Shown: in pieces, positions 24,661-35,218 of the stretch
Position numbering within the stretch: the stretch's first letter is position 1
Layout: each line of letters opens with the position of its first letter
Source of the DNA: Bigelowiella natans CCMP2755
Lineage: Eukaryota; Cercozoa; Chlorarachniophyceae
DNA length: 42,500 nucleotides
Reading direction: 5' to 3'
Assembly (NCBI GenBank): GCA_000320545.1
Contig: ADNK01000694.1
Span: forward strand, 27,501-70,000
The notes under the pieces: model-generated
What the model was told of the DNA's origin: nothing
Databases searched by the model: none
Seen by the model: only the letters and a program-made list of their open reading frames with translations
Position numbers and translations under genes: made by a program

Positions 24661-25297
24661 GCTGGCAGGGGGGTCACGATGATCGAAATGGTTTTGAACG
24701 CTACATACGCATTATTGTTAGTGCTTCATCAAACTGTTGTTTGATGCGTCGTCAAATATTTGCTGCAATAATTCCCAAGACGATTCTTCACCATTATTAT
24801 TATTATTATTATTCCTACTACAGTGAAGGTGCTGCTAGGTAATGACCTCCCAGCCATTGCCTTTATTCTTCGGTACTTTATATCCTCCTCCTCCTCCTCC
24901 TGTTGAAATCGTATTCCGTTTCATATCATTGCCAGTCTTTGGCTTTGGCGTGGAACAGGCACTACCTGTCAAAGGTGGAAAAACAATAATGATAATAATG
25001 GTGAATATATGCTTCGTCCAGTCTTAGTGTATTAGTTCTATGTAATCAAGTAATCGTTGGCATTAGGGTTGTACGTACAGACGGAGTCTTTGATTTTGTT
25101 CACCAACGTACATCTTAAACACCTACCGAAAACAACGATATCTTCATAATATGAGTGCTCAAGATTTGAGTAATACGATGCGCCACTATCATTTCATTCA
25201 TTCATATTTGGAACACATACAATGATGACATCGACGTGTCATTCAAATTCTTTCATTCATCGTGGATTCTTCTTCTTGATCTTTTTCTTCAGCTTTA

Positions 25298-25332
<35 letters not shown>

Positions 25333-26846
25333 TTGTCATTCTTCTTCTCCGTCACCTCCATTGGTCCGGTTTTACTTGTTTGATAGAAGGGGTCTTTGCA
25401 CTTCTTTCAGGTCCTACTGCCAGCTGATGATGATGATGATGAATGAGTAGGTGCAACAACAGACAACATGATCGTTATATCCACATTAACCCTATTATCA
25501 ACATCATTGTCATCATCCCACCAATCACTAATCACTACCACCACCATGATCATATATCAACAGTAGCGCCTCTTCCTACTACCTGAGCTTGCTTTGGACG
25601 TCTGCAAACCATACATTCTGAAAGATCCTTCCGATTACAATATGTGCACCTATGGTAATATCACACATCATAGCAGTAGCAGCAGCAGCCCGTTCAATAC
25701 TATAAGAGGGTGGTAAATGGTGTATGTTGGTGGTTATTACCACTTGCATGACCATTTATCTGGATTTCCAGATGATGATGTTTCTGAATTATTTATTAAA
25801 AAAAGTAGTTGACTGTTTGCAGATATTCATATGATAATGTGCTTTGTGAGGCCCATACTCTTCTCGATCTTGGGTCTTTCATTGCCGCATGCTGAACAAT
25901 GGCTCGCCTCCTAGAAAGCATATATTTTATAATACGGTGATAACGATGGTGTGATGATGGTGATGCTGATGACGATAGATGATGATCACGACAAGATGAT
26001 GGACACTTAACAAAAAAATGGACGATGTAGAAAGTTGGTAGTACAAGCGGATTATTGAGAGTGCAAATTTTGCAATTCCACGTAGCTTTGAGCTCTGCGT
26101 TGTTTGGAAAGAGTTAGAAGAATGTGGTTGTATGTAGCAATACATATTACTATGTGTGATCGATCGAGCAGCAAATATGTATGATGTGACTACCAGGATT
26201 GCTCTGTTGTTTTTCGTCAGTTTTTTTTTTACGCATGTGTCCACACACGTCGCATCGTTTATTTCCTTGAATCACACATATGAATTCGTTCACTTTTAAA
26301 AAAAAAGAAGTGAGGATGAATGCTTTACTACCTGGGGAATTTTTGTAGGTACACGTTGGGCAAGACCACTAAGTTGTTTTTTACAAATAAGAACGACGAA
26401 TGGCAAGACCACTAAGTTGTTTTTACAAATAAGAACGACGAATGGTTCTAAATCGCCTATCTTTTATAGTATTAGTATATTAGCACAACCAACCTTTGAG
26501 TAGGAAGTTGAGGTCTTAAACGAATCGCCCCGCATTAGCCTGAATAAGTGGAAGAAGGAGGTGGTTACCAAACAAATGATGTCTTTCCTGTGCTTTTTGC
26601 TTAGTTTGTTAGCACCTAGGTGTGCCTTTTGGGATCGAGATCTTTGGTTTGGGGGCTCCGCACATCTGACACGTAATACTTTGGCACCTGTAGACATCTT
26701 CTTATTAAAAAATCTCATGGTGCATCGTCACAATCAACGTACGAATTTTCGAACGTGCAGGACGTACATCCCCAATTACCTAATGGATAAGAATGTACGA
26801 AAAGATCAATCAATTTGTTCAAGCATTAGTGATTGCTAGTACTCAT
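18161..26846 (-). CDS. SOL-type (calpain-15-like) cysteine protease with four RanBP2 zinc fingers, about 39 exons
   Basis: Exon chain, 5' to 3': 26843-26846 (ATGA, tentative), 26743-26779, 26616-26687, 26494-26539, 26332-26368, 26194-26265, 26045-26085, 25859-25910, 25741-25783, 25583-25649, 25376-25403, 24847-24965, 24735-24762, 24530-24575, 24331-24368, 24066-24121, one unresolved exon, 23449-23480, 23238-23275, 23051-23089, 22870-22920, 22497-22555, 22294-22334, 22123-22197, 21849-21936, 21619-21676, 21279-21327, 21135-21171, 20956-21035, 20824-20857, 20574-20639, 20305-20367, 19956-20019, 19777-19809, 19387-19461, 19195-19286, 18830-18871, 18523-18662, 18348-18426, 18161-18257. Phases agree throughout except across the unresolved exon. 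The product is about 740 residues plus that exon. Four fingers match W-x-C-x2-C-x3-N-x6-C-x2-C (for example WGCTSCTFEN...CQMCGAPKP). The catalytic core has GELGDCWFLSALA (Cys codon 23259-23261), NHAYSILDVR (His 21307-21309) and KLRNPWG (Asn 21140-21142), so it should be active. The C-terminal part (TTYLVIPMSFDVREDRPSFG, then a final FDIEAIVPPLHRQ) fits the conserved end of SOL calpains; no penta-EF-hand domain is present. Ubiquitin binding is known for some RanBP2 fingers; here it is only inferred. Confidence 0.9.
19541..20737. repeat. Cluster of dinucleotide microsatellites in calpain introns: GT, TA, CA, GT
   Basis: The tracts are (GT)n at about 19541-19580, (TA)n at about 20163-20194, (CA)n at about 20244-20302 and (GT)n at about 20698-20738, with (CATC)/(ACCC) and (ATG)n tracts between them. 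All fall in introns of the calpain model; the coding exons lie between them. Confidence 0.9.
22034..22080. repeat. (GA)n microsatellite in a calpain intron
   Basis: About 23 GA units, within the intron between calpain exons 22123-22197 and 21849-21936. Confidence 0.95.
22751..22790. repeat. (CTA)n·(TAG)n inverted microsatellite
   Basis: About six ACT units run directly into about seven TAG units with no spacer, forming a near-perfect palindrome in the intron between calpain exons 22870-22920 and 22497-22555. The RNA could fold into a hairpin. Confidence 0.9.
26359..26443 (-). repeat. Tandem duplication of a splice acceptor at calpain zinc finger 2 (period 43 bp)
   Basis: Units begin at 26359 and 26402 and differ by one T. 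Read on the minus strand, each contains the intron end ACAACTTAG and the first exon bases TGGTCTTGCC (codons W-S-C of the finger). Only the proximal acceptor (exon end 26368) leaves finger 2 complete and in phase; the distal one (26411) adds 43 nt and shifts the frame. Confidence 0.9.
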
Positions 26847-27522
26847 GCTTCTTTTAGAACCCTCAACAGAGACTCTTATTATTCTTTTGACGACGCAATC
26901 CGGAGATAGGGAAGGGCTTTCCAGGCTATCTGCTCGGCCGGATTGGTCGGATGGTGGGAGAGAGAAAGAGGGAGATGAAAGCATGCCGTTTTGTTTGGAC
27001 GACAAGGAAAATTACCCTAAGAAATACGTAAAAGAATGCCATTTTGTTTGGACGACAAGGAGAAAGACTATGTTCAGATCGACTCCACCTGCACCTCGTC
27101 GTTCCTAATGGGCATGTGCACACTAAATGCAGCTTCGCATCTGGAACATGCATGTGTGTGCATCTAGACATGTGCACTGTGCACGTTTTGTCTTTCCAGC
27201 AATTTGACTTCTCGTGACGATTTGACCCAAACCGACCGACCGACCGACCACATAATTCAACTTCGTCAGAGGCATCATGCTACGAGCTGAATGGCGACGA
27301 CGCCCCTCCTCATAAGTCAGAAGACCTTGTTGCTCTTTGCCTGGGTTACGATGCTGCCCTCGGTACCCTCTCTAATAAAATTGGAAATTGGTTTATAAAG
27401 GGATTTGTGATCTTCATGTTAAATCTGAGGCGACCCAAAAAACACACGGGCATGGGAGAGAAAAAGGGGGTGGGAAGCGAGTAGAAGGCGAACGATAAAT
27501 TTGTCTTTTCCCTGCTTTGTAG
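26847..27522. promoter_or_regulatory. Spacer between divergent calpain and CxHGR-repeat genes
   Basis: The spacer contains an imperfect direct repeat (ATGCCRTTTTGTTTGGACGA at 26983 and 27036, period 53) and a short (CGAC)n tract at about 27233-27248. An ATG-led frame at about 27292 and another at 27418 could supply a first exon for the CxHGR gene, but no donor is convincing. Confidence 0.4.
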
Positions 27523-28566
27523 GTAACAGAGTGTTCGAGCGCTACCTTCAACAAACCAGGCAGCCTCTCTCCATCCCAGGCTATAATAATTAAATCTCCC
27601 CTTCGATGCAAACAGAGAACTTTCTTCTTACAGAAGGATTTCAATATAATTACCCGAGACAGAAATAGATTACCGTCGGCAGCAGGTGGATTGGGGAGCA
27701 CGATTTGGAATAAATTGAATGTCTCCCTCAGGAGACAGATTTTTCAAAAGCATGAAAAAGCTTCTGTGGGATCAGATATTCGAGACTATAAGGAAGCTTT
27801 GATTCGGAAAGCAACACAGGGCAAAGGAGGATATCCGGGAGAATCTTCCATTGGTCAGAATGACGCTATCAACAATCGCCGAGTGATTGTGGAAAACAGA
27901 GATTTTAAAAAAGAGCCAGCCTCAAGAAGAATGGTCGAGGGAAAACACGCTCAAAAGCTGGAAAGGAAGCGGAAGAGGCTTTGCGAACATGGGAGATTAC
28001 CAACCCAATGCATCAAATGTGGCGGTTCAGCGATTTGCAAACATGGACGACTAAAATATTTATGTAAAGATTGTGAAGGATCGGGATTATGCGAACACGG
28101 TAGACAACGCCCCAGGTGCCACGAATGCGGAGGATCCAACCTGTGTGTCATTCATAAGAAGCAGAAAGCGCATTGCAAAATCTGTGGAGGTTCGGCCTTT
28201 TGTCACCACGGGCGACAGAGAAGCCAATGTAAAGATTGCTTTGGAACATCGATATGCCAGCATGGAAGAATCAAATATAGATGTAAGAGCTGCGGTGGAC
28301 GTGGAATCTGCGCTCACGGAAGAGTTCGAAGCAAGTGCAAAGATTGCGGCGGTGGGTCCATCTGTAGACATGGACGTCAACGATCTCATTGTGGTGCTTG
28401 TGGGGGCGGCTCTGTTTGCGTGCATGAAAGAATACGGAGCAAATGTAAGGAATGTATGGGTGGATCGATATGTGTGCATCGCAAACAGAAATTCCATTGC
28501 AACGATTGTCGGCTTGCAAGTCGTAATGTCACTTATCGAATGCGTGTTCAAAGAGCTCGCATGTAG
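27523..28566 (+). CDS. Protein with ten C-x-H-G-R zinc-binding-type repeats
   Basis: A long exon is open from a good acceptor (GCTTTGTAG, ending at 27522) to TAG at 28564. The first in-frame ATG inside it is at 27931, so either a short 5' exon is missing or translation starts there; I favour a missing exon because the upstream frame is open for about 136 codons. From 27979 to about 28510 there are ten repeats of about 18 residues with the pattern C-x-H-(G-R)-x4-C-x2-C-G-G-S (for example ICAHGRVRSKCKDCGGGS). Repeat 4 has one extra residue, and repeats 4, 9 and 10 have lost part of the HGR. Four metal ligands per repeat suggest a string of small zinc sites. Repeats of this kind occur in algal, protist and giant-virus proteins, but their function is unknown to me. 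Long antisense and shifted frames over this exon are shadows. Confidence 0.85.
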   Translation, partial: VTECSSATFNKPGSLSPSQAIIIKSPLRCKQRTFFLQKDFNIITRDRNRLPSAAGGLGSTIWNKLNVSLRRQIFQKHEKASVGSDIRDYKEALIRKATQGKGGYPGESSIGQNDAINNRRVIVENRDFKKEPASRRMVEGKHAQKLERKRKRLCEHGRLPTQCIKCGGSAICKHGRLKYLCKDCEGSGLCEHGRQRPRCHECGGSNLCVIHKKQKAHCKICGGSAFCHHGRQRSQCKDCFGTSICQHGRIKYRCKSCGGRGICAHGRVRSKCKDCGGGSICRHGRQRSHCGACGGGSVCVHERIRSKCKECMGGSICVHRKQKFHCNDCRLASRNVTYRMRVQRARM

Positions 28567-28712
28567 CACGCTGAGAATATACTGTGTAACAAGCCGATGT
28601 AAATGAAAAGGAAAACATCGAAATCAAATATCAAACTGTACATCCTTGACCGCTGTGCTGCAAAAGCGAAAAAAAGAGATGATCTATTGAGCAACAATGA
28701 CAAGCGCAATGC

Positions 28713-29059
28713 GAGACGGATGTAATGAGTATGTTAATTTTTTTCAATTGTCATCCTAATGAGCTTTGCAATGTGTAAAGACATATATATATATATATAT
28801 ATGTACATATATATACGATGTATGTGTATTTACATGCATGAGACGGATGTAAAGAAGTGATTTATAGATTAAATCTTTTCAATAGTCATCCTACAATGTA
28901 GCAATGCAAAGCAGCGGCTACAGCGCTCATGTTGTGTCTGTTGGTCTCTGTCATCATCATGTGCTTCATGAATTTAAAAGAAGATGGAAGCATCTATGTC
29001 CTAGGTACATGCATGTGCACAGCGTGTGCACACATGCATGAGACGGATGTGATGAAGAA
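28713..29059 (-). repeat. Stacked partial copies of the LINE 3' end
   Basis: The sequence GAGACGGATGT followed by a T-rich TTTTCAATNGTCATCCT block occurs at 28713, 28840 and 29040. The third copy is contiguous with the retroelement ORF; the second also shares the downstream GCAGCGGCTACAGCGCT and TGCTTCATG blocks (to about 28980). A (TA)n stretch lies between copies one and two. Confidence 0.85.
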
Positions 29060-30579
29060 TCAAATTTTTTCAATGGTCATCCTGATGTAGCTGTGCAATG
29101 CAGCGGCTACAGCGCTAATGTTGCATCTGTTGGTTTCTGCCACCACGTGCTTCATGCATTTGAAAGCGTCCTCATGCGACCGATGTTGCCGCGCACTGCG
29201 CGCAGCAGTTCTGGAGTCCTTTTCAGCCTTTGTCAGCCGGTTCGTGTCGTCGTTGCGATTCATGATCGCGCGCATTTGATTGCGCAATCTGATTTGTTCT
29301 CGACTGTGTGTTGGACATTGCAGGAGATGATCCATGTCCTTCAGGATGCCACATGCATCGCACGCAGCATCTTTCTCCGTGCATTGTCCACGTGAGAACA
29401 TGAATTTTCCAAGATTGCCGACACCACAGATGGCGCGCATCCATGATGTAGCAACACTTGGAAGTTTCAGTTTGATGCCGGTGATCGAAGATGACGGGAG
29501 GAATCCAAGATTCTTGAGATGCACAGCGCGCAATGAATCATTGGACCATTCCTCTTCGAATTCGTTGAAAGCACAGGATTTCATCACCTTGTGATGTTTT
29601 TTCAGTTCTTTTTTCAGTCTTTTTTCAGCGCCTCTGTTGTCGCCAAAACGGTGGGCAATTCGTCGTCTAACAAATCGTCAGTGATCGATTTGAGCCGACG
29701 AAACAAGGATGCTTTGTTCCACGCATTTGTGGGCACATCAATCCACGATGTGCCATCCAACATTTTTCGATTCTCAATGATGAAGCCATGACTGCTCCAA
29801 TCATTTGTTCCCTCATGGATTTGAGGACCGCTGCCTGTGTCGATCCATGCGTCAGTGCGCAACCATGATTTGGCACACTGCACTTCAGTTTGACATCGGG
29901 GTGGCAACGTGCCAGTGAGGACGTGGGGGACGTCGTTGGAGATGGATCCAGGTGATCCCAATGCACGTTTCAGGGTTTGGGATTCCATGGAATCCATCTG
30001 TTTCATTCGCATGTTTCTTCGTGATCTCCACATTGGAGCAGCGCATCTGCTGGATGCAAGGAACCATGATTTGCAAAATTTCAGTCTGACATTCAGCGGT
30101 GCAAGGTGTCTGGAATGACACAACCTTGACAAAAACCTTCGCTTCTTTTGCAATCTCAGGTGAGAAGCAAGAGCATGTTTTTCAAAGGTCAATTTGTTGT
30201 CGAAGATTGGTCCGAGACATCTGCCGCTGTCGACTCTTTTCACTTTGCCTTGGAGATTGAGAGAGATGTTCCAGGAGGTTTGGTGTCGGTGGGCTTCATT
30301 TCTTTTGTCAATTGTGAGGTGCCCGCTCTTGTCCCCATTGAATCGCATCCGCCATTTCATGCACCAGTCCGTCATTTGGTTTAGGTCGGCCTGGATGTCA
30401 TCTTGCATTTTCCCCCATCGGTTTGGCGAAAACAATTTGTAGGGGGTGACGTCGTCACAGTGCATTTGGAAATCTGTGTTGGTAATTTGTTCGTAAACAT
30501 CGCAATGGGTTGTGAAAACATGTGCATACACATGCACATACACCCGTCTCACACATGACATGCACACAAATGCACACAT
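29060..30579 (-). mobile_element. 5'-truncated non-LTR (LINE-type) retrotransposon fragment, broken ORF
   Basis: Two minus-strand frames, 29614-30579 and 29060-29587, form one reverse-transcriptase-like protein. The first starts in the RT palm with a degraded active-site motif (MHCDDVT where YADD is typical), followed by the usual LINE thumb features DLNQMTDWCMKWRMRFN and DKSGHLTI. The second ends with a Cys/His motif CDACGILKDMDHLLQC, typical of the C terminus of jockey/CR1-like elements. The frames are separated by stop codons in a triplicated CTGAAAAAAGA unit (29597-29632). Endonuclease and most of the RT are missing to the right of about 30500. The copy cannot be functional. The N-terminal 40 residues before the palm are probably unrelated flanking sequence. 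Confidence 0.82.
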
Positions 30580-30951
30580 ATTACTTGACTAGCTGAGTGC
30601 ATAATGCCCGCTAGAAGCAGCTACAACCGTCATTACATGCTATTGCATGCTTTTGGTGCCACAGAGTAATGTAAAGTCAATAGAATTTGTTACGCCGAGT
30701 ATTGGTGGCGGAACATAGCCTAGATTACCAACCACGGAGGCTACATCAATAAAATAGACACAACATATATAGTGCGCTGTAGCAAGCTCTGCCACTGATG
30801 CATCCTAACAATATTTTGAGTGTTGTTCTGTAAAAAATTGACTTAGCGAAGTAATCATTTCTCTAAATGACTAAGTAGCGATTGGACATAATGGTAATAT
30901 AATTTGCAAACTATGGCTGTGAAAATACCAATTGTTCTTGGACACGATTTT
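30580..30951. other. Spacer, no gene seen
   Basis: AT-rich sequence between the truncated retroelement and the stop codon of the MscS-like gene. No exon, repeat array or RNA gene was recognised. Confidence 0.5.
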
Positions 30952-31761
30952 CTATTTTTTGACGATCACGATAATATCAGACGCGATTTTTGCAGAAGGA
31001 ATTAGGATGGTGTCGCCATTGTCTCCTCGCAGAACTACACGAGAAAGTTCAATCTTCTCCACAACACCGGTTCGGCCAGCCAAAACCACCTTCTCGCCCC
31101 TCCGGACTCTGCAATGGCCACGACAGGAATCATCGTACGTATATAGGTATGTACGTTTTATAGGCTTACATAAGAATGAAAGTTTGTTTTATTAATTTTG
31201 CCATTAATTTTTATTATAGTGTAGACACCACCTTCCAAAAAGTATTAGAGTGAATCCACACAGAAGATTGTTTATTAAATCCTGACAATGAGATGGCACC
31301 AAAATTCAACGAAGAAGAATGAATGTTAATCCAGGTTGCTTACCTTTGCAGCAAATCCAATGGCAGCACCGGTCACACCCAGGCCTAGACGTATGATCAT
31401 TTCACCATTTATCGTAAAAAATAAAATACATTAGCGGTACTTACCTGCAATAATCGGCGACGTGTCAATTCCCACGGTTCCGAAAATTGCCAGTACCACA
31501 GTTCCATAGGCCAAATAGTTCCTTTAGTTTATCAGGTACGTGAGTTGAGAAGAAGCTTGTAATTATTTGACAAACATTTTCAATAATCGACCCTGCTGTG
31601 ATGACAAGTTCGCTGATGTCTTCGTTTTCAACTCCTGCCATTAAGAAAGCCCGCTTGATTTTGTCTCGAAAACTCGTTTTGTTGTTATTAGTGTCTTTTG
31701 CATCGGATGAAAATGAGCGTTTCGATGTAAATCGGTCAAATTTCTCTTTTCGCAGCCTCAT
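30952..31761 (-). CDS. Compact MscS-like mechanosensitive channel protein
   Basis: Five exons join in phase to 495 nt (164 residues): 31592-31761 (ATG at 31761), 31445-31521, 31344-31384, 31232-31281, 30952-31108. One hydrophobic segment (NYLAYGTVVLAIFGTVGIDTS, 58-78) leads into the conserved pore-helix region GLGVTGAAIGFAAKDLIN (83-100). The beta-domain follows: RGEKVVLAGRTGVVEKIEL and GDNGDTILIPSAKI, where MscS usually has IPN. The protein stops soon after, so the C-terminal alpha/beta cage of bacterial MscS is absent. The N terminus is basic and Ser/Arg-rich (MRLRKEKFDRFTSKRSFSSD), like a mitochondrial presequence. Exon 1 seems to run into exon 2 in the wrong frame; an intron with donor GTCGAT at 31591 restores the phase. 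Function as an ion channel of an organelle or plasma membrane is inferred. Confidence 0.86.
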
Positions 31762-32554
31762 AGAAGAGGGCCGTTCTACGTTAACATTGGAACAAAAAAG
31801 TAGTAGAGAACAACAAGGGTTTTCAAGATGTTCGAGTGTTGTAGATTTCGATTGATATCCTACCCGTCAGAATGCTATGGAAATGCATGCACGAGTTCCC
31901 AAGAGCAGAATGTAATGAGCAAGGCTTGCTTTGAGCAAAAATCCTTCTCTGAGCAGCAAAGCAAGAGATGAATGCAACCCCACTGTCTATGTTCTTCAAT
32001 AGCGTATTCGAACCGGTAATTTCCCGACAAGATAGCCTTTTCTAACCAAGTTCAACATTCGATATATTCACGTTTTTCGTGGTACAGAGGGCGGCGAAGG
32101 GGAGGGAAAAGTGAGAGCGACGATTCGCCGGAGCGATTGGTTGGTATCGATGTCACACACATGCGGTTCATTTCAGTGCGACATGTGTCATTACATGTCG
32201 CATCACATATCGCGCAATGATTTCGAAAAGAAATATGACTTTCTAGAATTGAGCACCATTTTTTTGAATTTAAAAAGTCGATACCGATGAATGAAATGGC
32301 CTTGCGATACAGACCTACGACAAGCGCCCTGGTGTTCTTTGATACTTGGAACTACAAGGTTTTGTCGGAAGAAGTCCATGATGGAAGTGGTCTCGTGTTG
32401 GGTCATAGCAGTATCCGAGGGCATTTTTCAGTCGAGACAACTTCATAAACAAAGCACAGACAAAAGAACAGCTTGCGTGCTTGCTTCATACACCGAGATC
32501 ATCTACTATCGACCTGTAGCTTCCCCCCCTGCCAAAAGAGAGCACTAGCTCAGG
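31762..32554. promoter_or_regulatory. Spacer between divergent MscS-like and MFS genes
   Basis: About 790 bp separates the two start codons, without long microsatellites. Open frames at 32203-32548 on both strands have no protein signature. No specific promoter element could be assigned. Confidence 0.4.
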
Positions 32555-33967
32555 ATGATGGCTGTGGATGAGGATGAACGCCAGAGACCTACTCGAGAGC
32601 ATCTAGAGCTCCATTCTATCCGCCTCAACGATGAGCAGCTTCAGCTTGTGAGTAGAGGGGTGGTTGGTTGGAAACCATCCTTGTTGCTTACTGTTAATGC
32701 TAATTTGTAGGCTGCTGATGATGATCATGGTGGCGGCGAGATCGGCGAGATGAAGGGTGAACATTACGAGATGGCTGACGATGGTTGTGAAGTTTTGGGG
32801 GACTTAGATGGCGAAGGAAAAGGAAAGCTCACCGAGAGGGATTACAAGGTCTGCAAGGACGCCGTAGTCCAACGTGATTGTTTCACATTATGATGTTTTC
32901 CAAGTGATGGGTTCTATGCTACTTACATACTCACCATATTCTACTATCGTCATTCCTCAGCTATTCCATCTTCTCATTTTTGGAGTCTATGCGACCAACG
33001 TCCTAGGACAAGTAACAAATGCATCTTCGTGTAAAATTGTGTTGAAGTTCTACTAAAATTATGACGTGTTGAGGGAGAATGGGGCGATGAAGTTCTACTA
33101 AAATTATGACGTGTTGAGGGAGAATGGGACGATGTTCGTTGAATCAGGACGCAGTGATACCTTGTGTGCCGCTTATTCAAGAAGACTTGGGGTTTAGCTC
33201 TGCAACCATCGCTCTTGTAGCATCCTTTCAAGGTTCTCAGTATACCAACATATGACTAAGTCTCTCTGGCGTGCAACTTACACCAAGGCGTCGAGCTGCT
33301 CTTATTGTAGCTAATAAGATAGCAGTCATTTTTAATGACAGGCATGATACTAACAGCAACGTAGAATCAAATAGTACATGTTTTCCTCCTGATCCACCTG
33401 TGATGCGGTGATTAAAGCTATTCCACGCCGACTACAAAGAAGAAACCGCATTATCTGCTGCTGCTATGATGATGATGATGATGATGATTGGTTTGGGTGT
33501 TCTTTTTCTGGCATGAGATAGCTGATCTTATCTTATTGAACATCTCGTCTTATGTTTATCAGACATGGGAATGGTATCTGGGAAACTTATTCATGGGTGG
33601 CTTATTGATGCTCTTGGTCCTCGCCGGTTGATGTTCTACACCTTCATGGCTCTCTCAATGGTAGTATTGCTGACAATATATATATACGGGGGAAAATTAT
33701 CACGAGATTATGATCATGCATCATTAGTTCCTGTTCGCGTTGTCTTTCGCTTCCAACTTCGGCCTCTTCGCTTTGCTGATGGCATGCATCAGGTTTCATT
33801 GTTCTAACATGCTGCTGCTGCTGCTGTTGTTGCCGCCTTTGGCGAGGACCAGCACATAATATGACTACTACAAATTTCATGGAAAAAATCCTGCTGATTT
33901 GTACCATTTACGATGATGATGATGATGATGATAATGATGATGATGATGATATAACTACTACTAGTAG

Positions 33968-34010
<43 letters not shown>

Positions 34011-34179
34011 GCCTACACGTAGCTACTGCGTCGCTGTTATCGGCTCATTGAGTAGTATTAGTATTAGTAGTAGTAGTAGTAGTAGTAGAAAGTAATAGGA
34101 AGTAGTTGCTATTAGGTATCTATCGTAAATTCTTCCAATACTCGTATAATGAACCATTGACACTACCCTCAACAACAAC

Positions 34180-34253
<74 letters not shown>

Positions 34254-34776
34254 ACAGTTTCGTAGGCTCTGCAACCGATCCTGCAGAAGTATGCATCATA
34301 GGAAATTGGTGTGCTGGCAATGCAAAGCAATTATCTAAAGGTAGAAGGGGGAGGAGAGAATATATAAGCAATTATCTAAAGGTAGAAAGGGGAGGAGAGA
34401 ATATTATGTGCAAGAAACTGCAGCCTTCCCCCCCCCCCCCCCACACACACAACGAATATACTTGGGTATGTAGACATGTATCATTGCATACCAACTGGGG
34501 CATGTTTGTGCATCATCCATACCTCCCCCATTCTCATCGTCGGCGTCGCCGTCCTCTTTGTTATGATAATTAGGTATTTGGGTACTAGGATTGAGCTCTA
34601 AACTGTCAGGACTGCTCGCAATCGTCCTCTTCGCTGGGAGTTGTTGTTATTTGTTTGACGATCAATAGTGTGACCCCACTCTCTCTTCTTCTTCTTCTTC
34701 TTCTTATTCATGCGTCAACTAGTTATGTAGAGAAATTCATCAATTTAAATATGTATTATGGTGATGATGATTATTG

Positions 34777-34808
<32 letters not shown>

Positions 34809-35178
34809 GTTGTTATTGTTATTACCCCTGACAATGATGATAATGGAGGTCGTATTTATCTTACAACTATACTTTGTTATTACAACAAGGAATGCTGCGG
34901 GTCATGACGTGGAGATGGGCACTTCGACTAGCGTTTTTCTTCCCTCTCATCGGCTGTGTAATTGGAGAGAATGTAGCAGCAGTAGCATGCAGCAGCATTA
35001 ATGAATGAGCTTCCTTCTCCATACAAGAGGGAGGGGACAAGCACCAATAGAAGGCTTTAAGAATAATACGAATAGGAGTAGTACAAAGCAGGAAGAATCC
35101 ATTGCAGCAGCAGCATTCAAAAGTGCAAAAACATTGAGCATAACGGTAAGCTGGGAAATGATTCTTGTCCTATCTATC

Positions 35179-35218
<40 letters not shown>

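Noticed and set aside
26833-27108. 91-codon plus frame upstream of the CxHGR gene
   Set aside because: No motif, start context or donor links it to the next exon, and part of it is an imperfect 53-bp repeat.
28073-28606. 177-codon plus frame and 160-codon antisense frame over the CxHGR array
   Set aside because: These are shadows of the repeated C-x-H-G-R exon in other frames; they have no independent motif or splice support.
29093-30442. Plus-strand open frames over the retroelement
   Set aside because: They are antisense to the reverse-transcriptase frames and have no domain signature.
31522-31539. Possible 18-nt mini-intron (GTACCT...CTAAAG) in the MscS-like gene
   Set aside because: Its removal does not correct the frame; the 70-nt intron does.
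31445-31761. Apparent frameshift or pseudogene in the MscS-like gene
   Set aside because: A GT-AG intron with donor at 31591 and acceptor at 31522 restores the frame with matching phases, so no mutation needs to be assumed.
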